The notes under the pieces: generated by a model
What the model saw: the letters and a program-made list of their open reading frames with translations, nothing else
Told to the model about the DNA's origin: nothing
Databases searched by the model: none
Shown here: one piece after another, positions 33,166 through 41,989 of the stretch
Position numbering within the stretch: position 1 is the stretch's first letter
How the letters are laid out: each line of letters begins with the position of its first letter
Assembly (NCBI GenBank): GCA_038258425.1
Contig: JBBSPV010000001.1
Span: forward strand, 186,001-250,000
Direction: 5' to 3'
DNA length: 64,000 nucleotides
Source of the DNA: DATLGB01 sp038258425
Lineage (GTDB): Bacteria; Actinomycetota; Thermoleophilia; Solirubrobacterales; Solirubrobacteraceae
Made by a program: the position numbers and the translations under genes

Positions 33166-35610
33166 GTGAGCGTCGCCGCCGAGCTGCCCTCCGCCGCCCG
33201 CTGCGTGGTGATCGGCGGCGGCGTAGGCGGCACGAGCATCACCTACCACCTGTCGCGGCTCGGCTGGCGCGACGTCGTCCTCGTCGATCGCCACGACCTC
33301 ACGGAGGGCACGACCTGGCACTCGGCGGGCTTCGTGGGGCAGCTGCGCTCGACGATCAGCCAGACCCGGATGATCATGTACTCCACGCGGCTCTACGACG
33401 AGCTCGAGCGGGTCACGGGGCGCGATCCGGGCTGGCACGGCGTCGGCGGCCTACGGCTGGCCACGACGCCAGAGCGCGTGCAGGAGCTCGAGCGCCAGGC
33501 CGGCACCGCGACGACCTACGGCCTCGAGCTGGACCTGCTCGACGCGCGCGCGACCCGCGAGCGGCTGCCGCTGCTGCAGGTCGACGACGTGCGCGCCGCC
33601 GCCTGGCTGCCCGGCGACGGCTGGCTCGACCCGGAGCGGCTCTGCCTCACCCTCGCCGCGGGCGCGCGCGGCAACGGCGTCGCCATCCACCCGCACACGC
33701 GGGTCACCGGCCTCGACGTGCGCGACGGGCGCGCCGTGGCCGTGCGGACCGACCGCGGGACGATCGCCGCCGAGGTGGTGGTGATCGCCGCGGGCGCCGC
33801 CTCCCGCGCGGTCGGCGCGCTGGCCGGCGCCTGCGTGCCCGTCGTGCCCATGCGCCACCAGTACGTGCGCACGAGCCCGGTCGAGGGCGTGAGTGCAGGC
33901 GCCACCACCGTGCGCGACCCGGACCACATCGTCTACTTCCGGCCCGAGGACGACGGCCTGCTCGTCGGCGGCTACGCGCGCGAGCCGGCCACATGGGACG
34001 TCGACGAGCCGCTCGCGGAGCCGCGCACGCGCTTCGAGGCGGACCCGGATCGCTTCGGCGAGTCGTGGGCGGGCGCCCTCGCGCGCGTGCCGGCCCTGCG
34101 CGACGCGGAGGTCGTCGAGGTCGTCAACGGCCCGGAGGCGTTCACGCCCGACGGCGAGTTCGTACTCGGCGAGACGGAGGTCGACGGCCTCTGGGTGGCG
34201 GCCGGCTTCTGCGTGCACGGGCTGGCGGGCGCGGGCGGCGTCGGCAAGGTCATGGCGGAGTGGATCACCGACGGCCGGCCCGAGTGGGACGTCGCCGCGA
34301 TGGACGTCCGGCGCTTCGGCGAGCGCCACCGCAGCCGCGCCTACGCGCGCACGCAGGCGCTGGACAGCTACTCGCGCTACTACGACATCGCCTACCCGCA
34401 CGAGGAGCACGACGCGGGCCGGCCGCTGCGCCGCTCGGCCGCCTACGCCCGGCTCGACGCGCTCGGCGCGGCCTGGGGCGAGAAGAGCGGCTGGGAGCGC
34501 GTCAACTGGGTGCAGGCCAACGCGGCCGACGGCGACGAGGCGCTGCGCCCGCGCGGCTGGGCCGGGCGCCACTGGTCGCCGGCCATCGGCGCCGAGTGCC
34601 TCGCCACCCGCGACGCCGCCGTGCTCTTCGACCAGTCCTCCTTCTCCAAGCTCGAGGTCCACGGGCCCGGCGCCGCCTCCGCCCTCCAGCGCCTGTGCGC
34701 CAACGACGTCGACCGCGACCCCGGCGTCGCCGTCTACACCCAGCTGCTCAACCCGGCGGGCGGGATCGAGGCCGACCTCACGGTCACGCGGGTCGCCGAG
34801 GACCGCTTCCGCGTCGTCACCGGCACGGCCTTCGGGCGCCGCGACGGCCACTGGATCCGCCGCCACCTGCCCGCCGACGGCGCCACCGTGGTGGAGGACG
34901 TCACCGCCGCCCGCGCCTGCTTCTGCCTCTGGGGCCCCGCGGCGCGCGAGCTGCTCCAGCCGCTGACCGATGACGACCTGTCTCCCGACGCCTTCGGGTT
35001 CCTGCGCGCCCAGGAGATCACCGTTGGCGCCGTCCCGGTCTTCGCGCAGCGCATCACCTTCGTCGGCGAGCTCGGCTGGGAGCTCTACTGCCCCGCGGAG
35101 TACGGGCAGTCCCTGTGGGACCTCGTGTGGGCGGCCGGACGCGACCACGACCTGCGCGCCGGCGGCTACCGGGCCATCGACTCCATGCGGCTCGAGAAGG
35201 GCTACCGGGTGTGGGGCGCGGACCTCGACCCGACGCTCACGCCGGACGAGGCGGGCCTCGGCTTCGCCGTGCGGATGGACAAGCCCGGCGGCTTCGTCGG
35301 GCAGGAGGCGCTGGCCCGGGCCCGCGAGGCCGACGACCCGGACGCCGTCCGCCTGCGCTGCCTCGTGCTCGACGACCCGCTCGCCGTGTGCCTCGGTAAC
35401 GAGCCGGTGCGGGTGGACGGCACGCCGCAGGGGCGCGTGACCTCGGGCGGCTACGGCCACCGGATCGGCCGGAGCGTCGCCTACGCGTCGCTGCCACGCG
35501 CCACCGCGGTCGGCGACCGGGTCGAGGTCGCCCAGTTCGGCGAGTGGATCGGGGCGCAGGTCGCCCGCGAGCCGCTCTACGACCCGGACATGGAGCGCGT
35601 GCGCGCGTGA
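33166..35610 (+). CDS. FAD-dependent oxidoreductase fused to GcvT domain (dimethylglycine/sarcosine dehydrogenase-like)
   Basis: 814 residues. An N-terminal DAO-type FAD domain starts VVIGGGVGGTSITYHLSRLG, with TEGTTWHSAGFVGQLR near 45 whose His matches the covalent FAD attachment site of dimethylglycine dehydrogenase. A linker is followed by a GcvT/aminomethyltransferase domain from about 440 to the end (FSKLEVHGPGA, TFVGELGWELYCPAEYG, DSMRLEKGYRVWGADL, LGFAVRMDK). Such fusions remove an N-methyl or N-methylene group and pass the one-carbon unit to tetrahydrofolate. The operon thus probably handles an N-methylated amine. The GTG start is 4 bases after the SDR stop; the kinase gene overlaps its end by 4. 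Confidence 0.9.
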   Translation: MSVAAELPSAARCVVIGGGVGGTSITYHLSRLGWRDVVLVDRHDLTEGTTWHSAGFVGQLRSTISQTRMIMYSTRLYDELERVTGRDPGWHGVGGLRLATTPERVQELERQAGTATTYGLELDLLDARATRERLPLLQVDDVRAAAWLPGDGWLDPERLCLTLAAGARGNGVAIHPHTRVTGLDVRDGRAVAVRTDRGTIAAEVVVIAAGAASRAVGALAGACVPVVPMRHQYVRTSPVEGVSAGATTVRDPDHIVYFRPEDDGLLVGGYAREPATWDVDEPLAEPRTRFEADPDRFGESWAGALARVPALRDAEVVEVVNGPEAFTPDGEFVLGETEVDGLWVAAGFCVHGLAGAGGVGKVMAEWITDGRPEWDVAAMDVRRFGERHRSRAYARTQALDSYSRYYDIAYPHEEHDAGRPLRRSAAYARLDALGAAWGEKSGWERVNWVQANAADGDEALRPRGWAGRHWSPAIGAECLATRDAAVLFDQSSFSKLEVHGPGAASALQRLCANDVDRDPGVAVYTQLLNPAGGIEADLTVTRVAEDRFRVVTGTAFGRRDGHWIRRHLPADGATVVEDVTAARACFCLWGPAARELLQPLTDDDLSPDAFGFLRAQEITVGAVPVFAQRITFVGELGWELYCPAEYGQSLWDLVWAAGRDHDLRAGGYRAIDSMRLEKGYRVWGADLDPTLTPDEAGLGFAVRMDKPGGFVGQEALARAREADDPDAVRLRCLVLDDPLAVCLGNEPVRVDGTPQGRVTSGGYGHRIGRSVAYASLPRATAVGDRVEVAQFGEWIGAQVAREPLYDPDMERVRA

Positions 35611-36500
35611 TCGAGGACGCGGTGCTCGAGGCGGTGCCGGGGCGGGTCCGCTCCGTCGAGGACCTGCCGGGTGGCCTGACCAACGACAACCGCAAGGTGG
35701 TCACCGACGCCGGGGTCTTCGTCGTCCGCCTGTGGGACGAGGACACCGGCCTGCTGGCGATCGACCGCGACCACGAGCACGTGAACTCCGTGCGGGCGGC
35801 CGAGGCCGGCGTCGGCGCCGCGGTCGTCGCCTTCCTGCCCGAGCACCACGCCCTCGTGCTCGAGTTCCTCGACGGGACGACGCTGCACCCCGAGGACCTG
35901 CGGGAGGGCGATCACGTCGCCACCGTCGCGGCCGCCTGCCGGGCGCTGCACGGCGCGGAGCGCTTCGACGGGGACTTCGACATGTTCGAGATCCAGCCGC
36001 GCTACCTCCAGATCGTGCGCGAGCGGGGCCTGCGCCTGCCGGACCGCTACCTCGAGTTCGAGCCGCAGGTGGCGGCGATCCGGGCCGCGCTCGGGAGTCG
36101 GCCCGAGCCGACCGTCCCGTGCCACAACGACCTGCTCGCGGAGAACCTCATCCTCGAGGGCGACCGCCTGCGGATCGTCGACTACGAGTACGCCGGCAAC
36201 AACGAGGCGTCGTTCGAGCTCGGCAACCTCTGGAGCGAGTCGTCGCTGTCGGAGGCGCAGCTCGAGGCGCTCGTGACCGCCTACTGGGGCCGGCCGCTGC
36301 GCCACAAGGTGGCGCGGGCGCGGCTGTGGGGCCTCCTGTCGAAGTACGGGTGGACGCTGTGGGCCTCGATCCAGGACGGCGTGTCCCCCATCGACTTCGA
36401 CTTCTGGTCCTGGGGCATGGAGAAGTACGAGCGCGCGGTCGCCGAGTTCGACGACCCCGGCCTCGGCGCGCATCTCGAGGCCGCGCGCCGGCCCGACTAG
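35607..36500 (+). CDS. choline/ethanolamine kinase-like phosphotransferase
   Basis: 297 residues. The phosphotransferase catalytic loop is VPCHNDLLAENLI near 173, and the metal-binding Asp is in LRIVDYEYAGNNEAS near 193, in the form seen in choline and ethanolamine kinases (DYEYA) rather than antibiotic kinases. The N-lobe LPGGLTNDNRKVV near 20 fits nucleotide binding. It probably phosphorylates an amino-alcohol with ATP. The start overlaps the stop of the flavoprotein gene (GTGA). Beside a dimethylglycine-dehydrogenase-like enzyme and an ALDH this points to choline, ethanolamine or a related compound, which is an inference. Confidence 0.8.
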   Translation: MIEDAVLEAVPGRVRSVEDLPGGLTNDNRKVVTDAGVFVVRLWDEDTGLLAIDRDHEHVNSVRAAEAGVGAAVVAFLPEHHALVLEFLDGTTLHPEDLREGDHVATVAAACRALHGAERFDGDFDMFEIQPRYLQIVRERGLRLPDRYLEFEPQVAAIRAALGSRPEPTVPCHNDLLAENLILEGDRLRIVDYEYAGNNEASFELGNLWSESSLSEAQLEALVTAYWGRPLRHKVARARLWGLLSKYGWTLWASIQDGVSPIDFDFWSWGMEKYERAVAEFDDPGLGAHLEAARRPD

Positions 36501-36507
36501 CCGACGG

Positions 36508-37389
36508 TCACCGCAGGTGCAGGGTCGCGCCCGTACTGGCCCGCAGGCGGCCGGCGCCGCGCCCGCGGACCTTCAGCCGCGTGGACGGCAGCGCGCGGCC
36601 GGTCAGCCGCAGGCGCAGCCGGACCCGGCGCCGCCCCCCGGCACGGAGCCGTCGGATCGAGACGCGGCGCGGAGTCACCCGCAGGCCGCGGCCGGGCGCC
36701 AGGGCGACGCGCACCCGCCGGGCCGGCCCCGTGCCGGCGTTGCGGACGGTCAGGCGGGCGTGCGTGACCCGGTTGCGCGGCACGTGGCGCGGGAGGCCGG
36801 TGAACGAGAGGCGGAGCTTCGGCCTGGCCACAGTGGGGGCGGGCCGGGGCGCGGGCGCCGGGGCGCCCGCCGCGGTCAGCGCGACGCTCACTTCGTCGAA
36901 CGTCACCGTGGCGTTCGTGTCCAGGTCGAGCTCGACGCCGGCGCAGTCGGCCCCGGTGCCGGCGAGGGCGGCGGTCGCGGCCGAGAGCGCGATCGTCGCG
37001 CCGCTGTCGCGGCGCAGCGCGTCTCCCGTGGCGTTCTGGACGCCGCCCGCGAAGCGGAACCACTTGGCCACGCCCGGCACGGTGACGAGGGTGCCGAAGG
37101 CCGCGCTGTCGGCTTTGCGGCAACTGCCGTCGGCGGCCCTGACGCCGGCGTAGGCGAACAGGAAGGTCCCGATCACCGGCGGTCCCGCCAACCGCGCGGA
37201 GACCGCCAGCGCGCCCGCGTCGTCGTAGCGCGCGTCGACGCGGACGAGGTCCTGGCCCGGCGTCGGCCCGTCGCCCACCGGGTCGTCGGCGCCGCCCGAG
37301 CGCACGGCGGCGGCGGCCGGCTCGACGAGCAGCAGTGAGGAGAGGACGACGGCCAGCGCCGTGAGATGTGCGCGCGGACACGACGCCAT
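36508..37389 (-). CDS. secreted protein of unknown function
   Basis: 293 residues. A signal peptide with a long hydrophobic core (HLTALAVVLSSLLLVEPAAAA) ends near 28. A beta-rich domain follows (VDARYDDAGALAVSARLAG, WFRFAGGVQNATGD), and after a Pro/Ala linker near 190 an arginine-rich CARDB-like beta domain (THARLTVRNAGTGPARRVRV). Several cysteines are spaced for a disulfide. I do not recognise the family; such proteins in this group are often cell-surface. It diverges from the L,D-transpeptidase gene at 37444 by 54 bases. The ATG at 37389 is chosen over a TTG 30 bases upstream because it is nearer to the signal peptide. Confidence 0.65.
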   Translation of the reverse strand: MASCPRAHLTALAVVLSSLLLVEPAAAAVRSGGADDPVGDGPTPGQDLVRVDARYDDAGALAVSARLAGPPVIGTFLFAYAGVRAADGSCRKADSAAFGTLVTVPGVAKWFRFAGGVQNATGDALRRDSGATIALSAATAALAGTGADCAGVELDLDTNATVTFDEVSVALTAAGAPAPAPRPAPTVARPKLRLSFTGLPRHVPRNRVTHARLTVRNAGTGPARRVRVALAPGRGLRVTPRRVSIRRLRAGGRRRVRLRLRLTGRALPSTRLKVRGRGAGRLRASTGATLHLR

Positions 37390-37429
37390 GAGCGGACGCA
37401 GTCTTGCACGCGCCTGCAACGGGAGCCCC

Positions 37430-37435
37430 TACATT
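37430..37435 (+). promoter_or_regulatory. -10 box before the L,D-transpeptidase gene
   Basis: TACATT lies 8 bases before the GTG at 37444, consistent with a leaderless or near-leaderless mRNA. Confidence 0.45.
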
Positions 37436-37443
37436 GGCTGCCC

Positions 37444-38565
37444 GTGCGCTCGCGCTCCCGATCCGCCCGCGATTCCCGTCGCGACGCCATTGGCCTCCCC
37501 GCACCGCGCCGCCGCGGCGGCCGGGGCCCGCGCCTCGCGGTCGTCGGTGTCCTCGTGCTGCTGGTCAGCGGCGCCTTCGCCGCGCTCGCCTACGCCGCCG
37601 GCGCCCACGATGACGAGGCGCCCAAGGGCGCCACGGTCAACGGCATCGCCATCGGGGGTCTCACGCGCGAGCAGGCCCTGACCAAGCTCGACCGCTCCGT
37701 CGGCCGGCCGGCCAACCGCGCCGTCCGCGTCAAGGTCCGCGGCGACTGGCATCGGCTCACCGCCCGCTCGGCCCGGGTCCGGCTCGACCTCGCGCCCGCC
37801 GTCGACGACGCCCTTGCGGCCGGTCGCCAGGGGAGCTTCGTCGAGCGCGGCTGGCGCGAGCTGACCGGCGGGAAGGTCGCCACCTCCCATACCGTGCGGG
37901 TCAGCGTGAGCCGCAAGCGGGTGCGGGCCTTCGTCGACCGCCTCGAGGCCGACGTCGACGAGCCCGCGGTGGACGCCAGGCTCTCCATCGCGGTCACCGA
38001 CGTCAGCGTCTCGAAGTCCAAGACCGGCCGCAAGCTCAGCGAGCCGGCGACGCTCGAGCGCCGCATCGTGCGCAAGTTCCGCGACACGGGTGCCCGGCGC
38101 CGGATCGTGGCCTCGACGGAGCGGGTCGAGCCGGCGGTCACCAGCGACGAGGTGTGGAAGAAGACGCCGACGGTGGTCACCGTCGCGCACGATTCGCGCA
38201 CGGTCCGGGTCTTCAAGGCCGGCAAGGTCACCACGACCTACGGCGTCGCGGTCGGCAGTGCCGAGTACCCGACGCCCTACGGCCAGTTCAGCGTCCAGGC
38301 CATGCAGGTCGACCCGCCCTGGAACGTCCCGAACTCCGACTGGGCGGGCAGCCTGGCCGGCCAGACGATCCCCGGCGGCGACCCGCGCAATCCGCTCAAG
38401 GCGCGCTGGATCGGCTTCAACGGCGGTGTCGGCTTCCACGGCACCGGCGACATCGGCTCCCTCGGCAGCGCCGCCTCGCACGGCTGCATCCGCATGAACC
38501 CCACCGACGTGATCGACCTGTACAAGCGCGTCAGCGTCGGCACGCCCGTCTACGTCGGCGCGTAG
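37444..38565 (+). CDS. L,D-transpeptidase (YkuD) with N-terminal peptidoglycan-binding-4 domain
   Basis: 373 residues. A positively charged N-terminus and one membrane anchor (LAVVGVLVLLVSGAFAALAYAAG near 32-54) place the rest outside. TVNGIAIGGLTREQALTKL near 65 opens a PG-binding-4 (VanW-associated) domain. The YkuD domain from about 235 contains HGTGDIGSLGSAASHGCIRM with the catalytic His and Cys near 335-350. It makes 3-3 cross-links in peptidoglycan or joins proteins to it, independent of beta-lactam-sensitive transpeptidases. The start is a GTG with TACATT 8 bases upstream. Confidence 0.92.
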   Translation: MRSRSRSARDSRRDAIGLPAPRRRGGRGPRLAVVGVLVLLVSGAFAALAYAAGAHDDEAPKGATVNGIAIGGLTREQALTKLDRSVGRPANRAVRVKVRGDWHRLTARSARVRLDLAPAVDDALAAGRQGSFVERGWRELTGGKVATSHTVRVSVSRKRVRAFVDRLEADVDEPAVDARLSIAVTDVSVSKSKTGRKLSEPATLERRIVRKFRDTGARRRIVASTERVEPAVTSDEVWKKTPTVVTVAHDSRTVRVFKAGKVTTTYGVAVGSAEYPTPYGQFSVQAMQVDPPWNVPNSDWAGSLAGQTIPGGDPRNPLKARWIGFNGGVGFHGTGDIGSLGSAASHGCIRMNPTDVIDLYKRVSVGTPVYVGA

Positions 38566-38599
38566 CCGACGCGCGCCGAACGGGCCCCGGGCGGGCCCC

Positions 38600-38785
38600 A
38601 GGCGTCAGGCGCCGCCTGGCCGCGCTGGCGACCACCACCCGACTCGAGGCTCCAGCCCGAGTGGGGTCCTCGTCCGCACCACGTCCTCCGCCTGAGTGCG
38701 TGGTGTGGCTTGCGGACCGGCGACGGGCCTCGAGGCGCACCACGCCGTGCAGATCACGACGTGGTGCGGCTCGCGGACCCGTCCG
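38600..38785. repeat. intergenic patch of CGTGGT/ACCACG repeats
   Basis: Two direct repeats, 38699-38718 and 38760-38779, agree at 18 of 20 bases (CGTGGTGyGGCTyGCGGACC). Inverted partners GTCCGCACCACG (38672-38683) and GCACCACG (38737-38744) lie between and before them, so several hairpins are possible. A half-element similar to the REP palindrome (GCGACCACCACCCGACT) occurs at about 38628. It lies between convergent genes, where it could act as a two-way terminator, though no U-run is present. Confidence 0.5.
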
Positions 38786-38786
38786 G

Positions 38787-40265
38787 TCAGGCCGGGACGG
38801 CCTCGCGGGCCGGCTCCGGGGCCGGCTCGGCGACCTTGATCGACCGCATGAGCGTCCCGACGACCACGGCGCCGACGGCGAACACGCCGGCGGCGATCCA
38901 GAACGCCACGGTGTAGCCGTGGACCGTCGCGGCGTTGAACACCTCCGGCGTGCGCGGCTTGCCCGCCGCGTAGGCGGCGACGGAGCTCGCGAAGATGGAG
39001 CTCAGCAGCGCCGTGCCGATCGAGCCGCCGACCTGCTGCATGGTGTTGACCATCGCCGACGCCACGCCCGTGTCGGTCAGCTCCACCCCGTGCGTCGCCG
39101 TGGCGATCGCCGGCGCGAAGATGTTGCCCATGCCGAAGCCCATGAGCATGAGGCCCGGCAGCACGTGCCCGGCGTAGCTCGAGGTCGGCGTCAGCTGCGC
39201 GAACCAGACCATCGCCACCGCGCCGACGCTCATGCCCAGCACCAACAGCCGCCGCGGTCCGACGCGCCGCAGGAAGACGATGTTCACGAGCGTCGCCGTG
39301 GTGATGATGACCGCCATCATCGGCAGGAAGGCGAGGCCGGTCTGGATCGGCGTGAAGTCCTTGTTCTGTTGCAGGTAGTACGTGAGGAACAGGAAGACGG
39401 CGAACATCGCGATGCCGGACAGCCCGATGGCCAGGTAGGCCCCGCCGCGAGTGCGGTCGGCGATCACGCGCAGCGGCAGCAGCGGGTGGGCGACGCGCGA
39501 CTCGATGAGGACGAAGCTCACGAGCAGCACGACGGCGGCGCCGAGCGCGATGATCGTGACGGGGTGGCCCCAGGAGTGCGTCTCGGAGTTCGAGAAGCCG
39601 TAGACGAGCGCGAACAGGCCGGCGGTGGCCGTCGCGGTGCCCGGCAGATCCAGCGGCGGGCGGTCCGGTTGCGTCTGGTTGACGACCAGCCGCAGCGCCG
39701 CGAGCGCGGCCGGGATCGCGAACAGGAGGTTCACGTACAGGCACCAGCGCCACGAGAGCCACTCGGTGAGGATGCCGCCGAGCAGGAGCCCGATCCCGGC
39801 GCCACCGCCGGCGATCGCGCCGAAGATCCCGAACGCCTTCGCTCGCGCGCTCGGCTCGGTGAAGGTCGTGGAGAGCAGACCCAGGGCGGAGGGCGCGAGG
39901 ATGGCACCGAACACGCCCTGAAGGGCGCGGGCGGAGACGAGGACGCCGAACGACTGCGCGGCGCCGCCGATCCCGGACGCGATGGCGAACCCGAGGAGGC
40001 CGGCGATGAACGTCCACTTGCGGCCGAAGAGATCGCCGAGGCGGCCGCCGAGCAGCAGCAGCGAGCCGAAGGCCAGCGCGTAGGCCGTGATGATCCACTG
40101 ACGTGAATCCGTGCCGAAGCCGAGCTCCTTCTGCGCCGACGGCAGGGCGATGTTCACGATCGTCGCGTCGAGCACGACCATGAGCTGGGCGATGGCGATG
40201 ACGCCGAGGATCAGCCAGCGCTTCTCGTGGTGGGGATTCTCGACGGTGGTCTGGGGAGGAGACAT
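38787..40265 (-). CDS. MFS drug exporter, DHA2 (EmrB/QacA) family
   Basis: 492 residues with about 14 membrane segments. Motif A-like LGGRLGDLFGRKWTFIAG near 70 and DATIVNIALPSAQKELG in the first segments are typical of DHA2 pumps. They expel hydrophobic or cationic drugs with the proton gradient. A TetR repressor is divergent at 40374 with 108 bases between starts, so expression is likely induced by its substrate. I chose the ATG at 40265 because the frame upstream is not family-like. The substrate is unknown. Confidence 0.9.
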   Translation of the reverse strand: MSPPQTTVENPHHEKRWLILGVIAIAQLMVVLDATIVNIALPSAQKELGFGTDSRQWIITAYALAFGSLLLLGGRLGDLFGRKWTFIAGLLGFAIASGIGGAAQSFGVLVSARALQGVFGAILAPSALGLLSTTFTEPSARAKAFGIFGAIAGGGAGIGLLLGGILTEWLSWRWCLYVNLLFAIPAALAALRLVVNQTQPDRPPLDLPGTATATAGLFALVYGFSNSETHSWGHPVTIIALGAAVVLLVSFVLIESRVAHPLLPLRVIADRTRGGAYLAIGLSGIAMFAVFLFLTYYLQQNKDFTPIQTGLAFLPMMAVIITTATLVNIVFLRRVGPRRLLVLGMSVGAVAMVWFAQLTPTSSYAGHVLPGLMLMGFGMGNIFAPAIATATHGVELTDTGVASAMVNTMQQVGGSIGTALLSSIFASSVAAYAAGKPRTPEVFNAATVHGYTVAFWIAAGVFAVGAVVVGTLMRSIKVAEPAPEPAREAVPA

Positions 40266-40373
40266 CGGGGAGGGGGCCTTTCTGCCTAAACGGAGGCGAG
40301 GTCTCAAGTTCCATACGACCGTAGCACGAAGCGGAGCAGGCGTCTCCGGATAATCGCTATCGTTCACCGTCCT

Positions 40374-41030
40374 GTGACGATCCACACCGTTTCCGACCGC
40401 CCCCTGCGCGCCGACGCCGAGCGCAACCGGGTGCGGATCCTCGCCGCGGCGCGCGAGTTGTTCGCCGCGCGCGGCCTCGACGTCTCACTCGACGACGTCG
40501 CGGCGCAGGCCGGAGTTGGCGTGGGAACGGTCTACCGCCGCTTCGCCGACAAGGACGCGCTCATCGAGGCGCTGTTCGAGGCGCGCATCGCCGAGGTCGC
40601 GGGCGAGGCGCGCAAGGCGCTCGAGGCCGACGATCCGTGGGCGGGCTTCGTCGCGTTCATGTCCCGGTCGTGCGCGCTGCAGGCCGCCGACCGCGGCCTC
40701 AAGGAGGCGCTGACGACCCGCGGGCGCGGACGGGAGCGGGTGGCCCAGGCGCGCGAGACGATCGCGCCGCTGGCGATCCAGCTCATGCGCCGCGCCCAGG
40801 CCAGCGGCCAGCTGCGCGCCGACCTCGGGCCGTTCGACGTGCCGCTGATGCAGCTCATGCTCGGCTCCGTCGCCGACGCCACGCGCGAGGTCGCCCCGGA
40901 GTACTTCGAGCGCCTGCTGACCATCGTCCTCGACGGCCTCGCGGTGCGGCGGGAGGCCCCGACGCCGCTGCCCGGCACCGCGTTGGACCCCGAGCAGTTC
41001 GCCGCGGCCATGACCCGCCGGCGCTGCTGA
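40374..41030 (+). CDS. TetR/AcrR-family repressor
   Basis: 218 residues. The helix-turn-helix at about 20-65 (RILAAARELFAARGLDVSL, then GVGVGTVYRRFADKDALIEA) is a clear TetR_N domain, followed by an all-helical ligand domain. It diverges from the DHA2 pump gene and very likely represses it. The short palindrome GATA-ATCGC-TATC at 40349-40361 lies between the two starts and is a candidate operator half. TATCGT about 10 bases before the GTG could be the -10 box. Confidence 0.9.
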   Translation: MTIHTVSDRPLRADAERNRVRILAAARELFAARGLDVSLDDVAAQAGVGVGTVYRRFADKDALIEALFEARIAEVAGEARKALEADDPWAGFVAFMSRSCALQAADRGLKEALTTRGRGRERVAQARETIAPLAIQLMRRAQASGQLRADLGPFDVPLMQLMLGSVADATREVAPEYFERLLTIVLDGLAVRREAPTPLPGTALDPEQFAAAMTRRRC

Positions 41031-41068
41031 GCACCGCCCCGCGCCGCCCGGGAGCGTGGCGCTGGGCG

Positions 41069-41570
41069 TCAGCTCCGTGTCCGGCCGCCGTGGATCATCG
41101 AGAGCGTCTCGGCGAGGCGGCGCTCGCGGGTCTCGGGCCGCTTCGCCCTCGGCGACCCACCGCGCGAACTCCTTGCGGTGCGTGTGGGCGAGCCCGTCGA
41201 AGGCCGTCCGCGCGACCCGGTCGTCGGCGAGCGCTGCGGCGAGATCGTCGGGCACGTCCACCTCGCGCGGCGCCTCGTCGAGCGCCACAGCGACGTCGAT
41301 CTCGTCGTCCGGTTGCACACCGCACGCCTCGCGGACCGCCCGGCTGAAGCCGATCAGGGTGTCCCCGTCGCGCCGGCCGACGCGCCCGCGGAACGTGTGG
41401 CCGTTGACCGTCACGCGCACCGGGGGCGTGCGCTGCCCGCGCCCGATGGCCGCGAGCTGCTCGTCGCTGAGGACGAGCGCCGCGGCCGGCCCGCGCGGGT
41501 GCAGCACGGCGCGGAACCGCAGCGGTTGCGCGCCGGCCGGCTCGGGCGGTCCGAGGCACATGTCGCTCAC
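41069..41570 (-). pseudogene. YdeI/OmpD-associated family protein (DUF1905-type) with a 1-base frameshift
   Basis: From the GTG at 41570 the frame encodes a DUF1905/YdeI protein: LRFRAVLHPRGPAAALVLSDE, VRVTVNGHTFRGRVGRRDG, DDLAAALADDRVARTAFDGL and HTHRKEFARWVAEGE. The family's C-terminal helix, KRPETRERRLAETLSMIHG and stop, continues in a different frame. The switch is at the GGG (plus strand CCC at 41146-41148): removing one G rejoins both parts into a normal-length protein of about 166 residues. Either a real frameshift removes the tail or one base is an assembly error. The family has no firm role; some members protect against bacteriocins. The start overlaps the VOC gene's stop by 4 bases. 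Confidence 0.75.
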
Positions 41571-41980
41571 GCGCCGGTGAGCTGGCCGATGCGGATGCGG
41601 TTGCCGAACGGGTCGCGGATGCCGAAGTCGATCCCGTAGGACTTCTCCGACGGCTCGTCGGTCACCTCCACACCCCGTTCGACGAGCTGCTTGTGCGTCG
41701 CGTGCGCGTCGTCGGTGGCGAGCGCCAGCCAGCCGCCGCCGGCGCCCTTGGTGAGCACGTCGCCGACCTGCTCGGCCGTGGCCTCGTCCATGGCCGGGGG
41801 CCCGGGCCGCTCGAGCAGGACCTGGCGGGCCCGGTCGCCCGGCACGCTGACGGTGAGCCAGCGCATGAACCCGAGGTCGACGTCCGTGTGGACCTCGAAC
41901 CCGAGCTTGTCGACGTAGAACGCGAGGGCCTCGTCCTGATCGAGGACGAACACCTGTGACTGCGTGATGGCGGTGAACAT
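41567..41980 (-). CDS. VOC-family (glyoxalase/bleomycin-resistance-like) protein
   Basis: 137 residues, two beta-alpha-beta-beta-beta modules. The first opens TQSQVFVLDQDEALAFYVDKLG; the second contains LALATDDAHATHKQLVERGV and DFGIRDPFGNRIRIGQL with its metal-ligand Glu replaced by Arg or Gln, so metal binding is doubtful. This subgroup is commonly annotated 'glyoxalase superfamily' next to an AraC gene. It sits 9 bases after the AraC gene and overlaps the YdeI-like gene. The substrate is unknown. Confidence 0.85.
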   Translation of the reverse strand: MFTAITQSQVFVLDQDEALAFYVDKLGFEVHTDVDLGFMRWLTVSVPGDRARQVLLERPGPPAMDEATAEQVGDVLTKGAGGGWLALATDDAHATHKQLVERGVEVTDEPSEKSYGIDFGIRDPFGNRIRIGQLTGA

Positions 41981-41989
41981 GCGCCGAAC

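Noticed and set aside
35607..36500. Antibiotic (aminoglycoside) phosphotransferase and resistance role
   Set aside because: The catalytic region DYEYAGNN and the operon context resemble choline/ethanolamine kinases; nothing points to antibiotic resistance.
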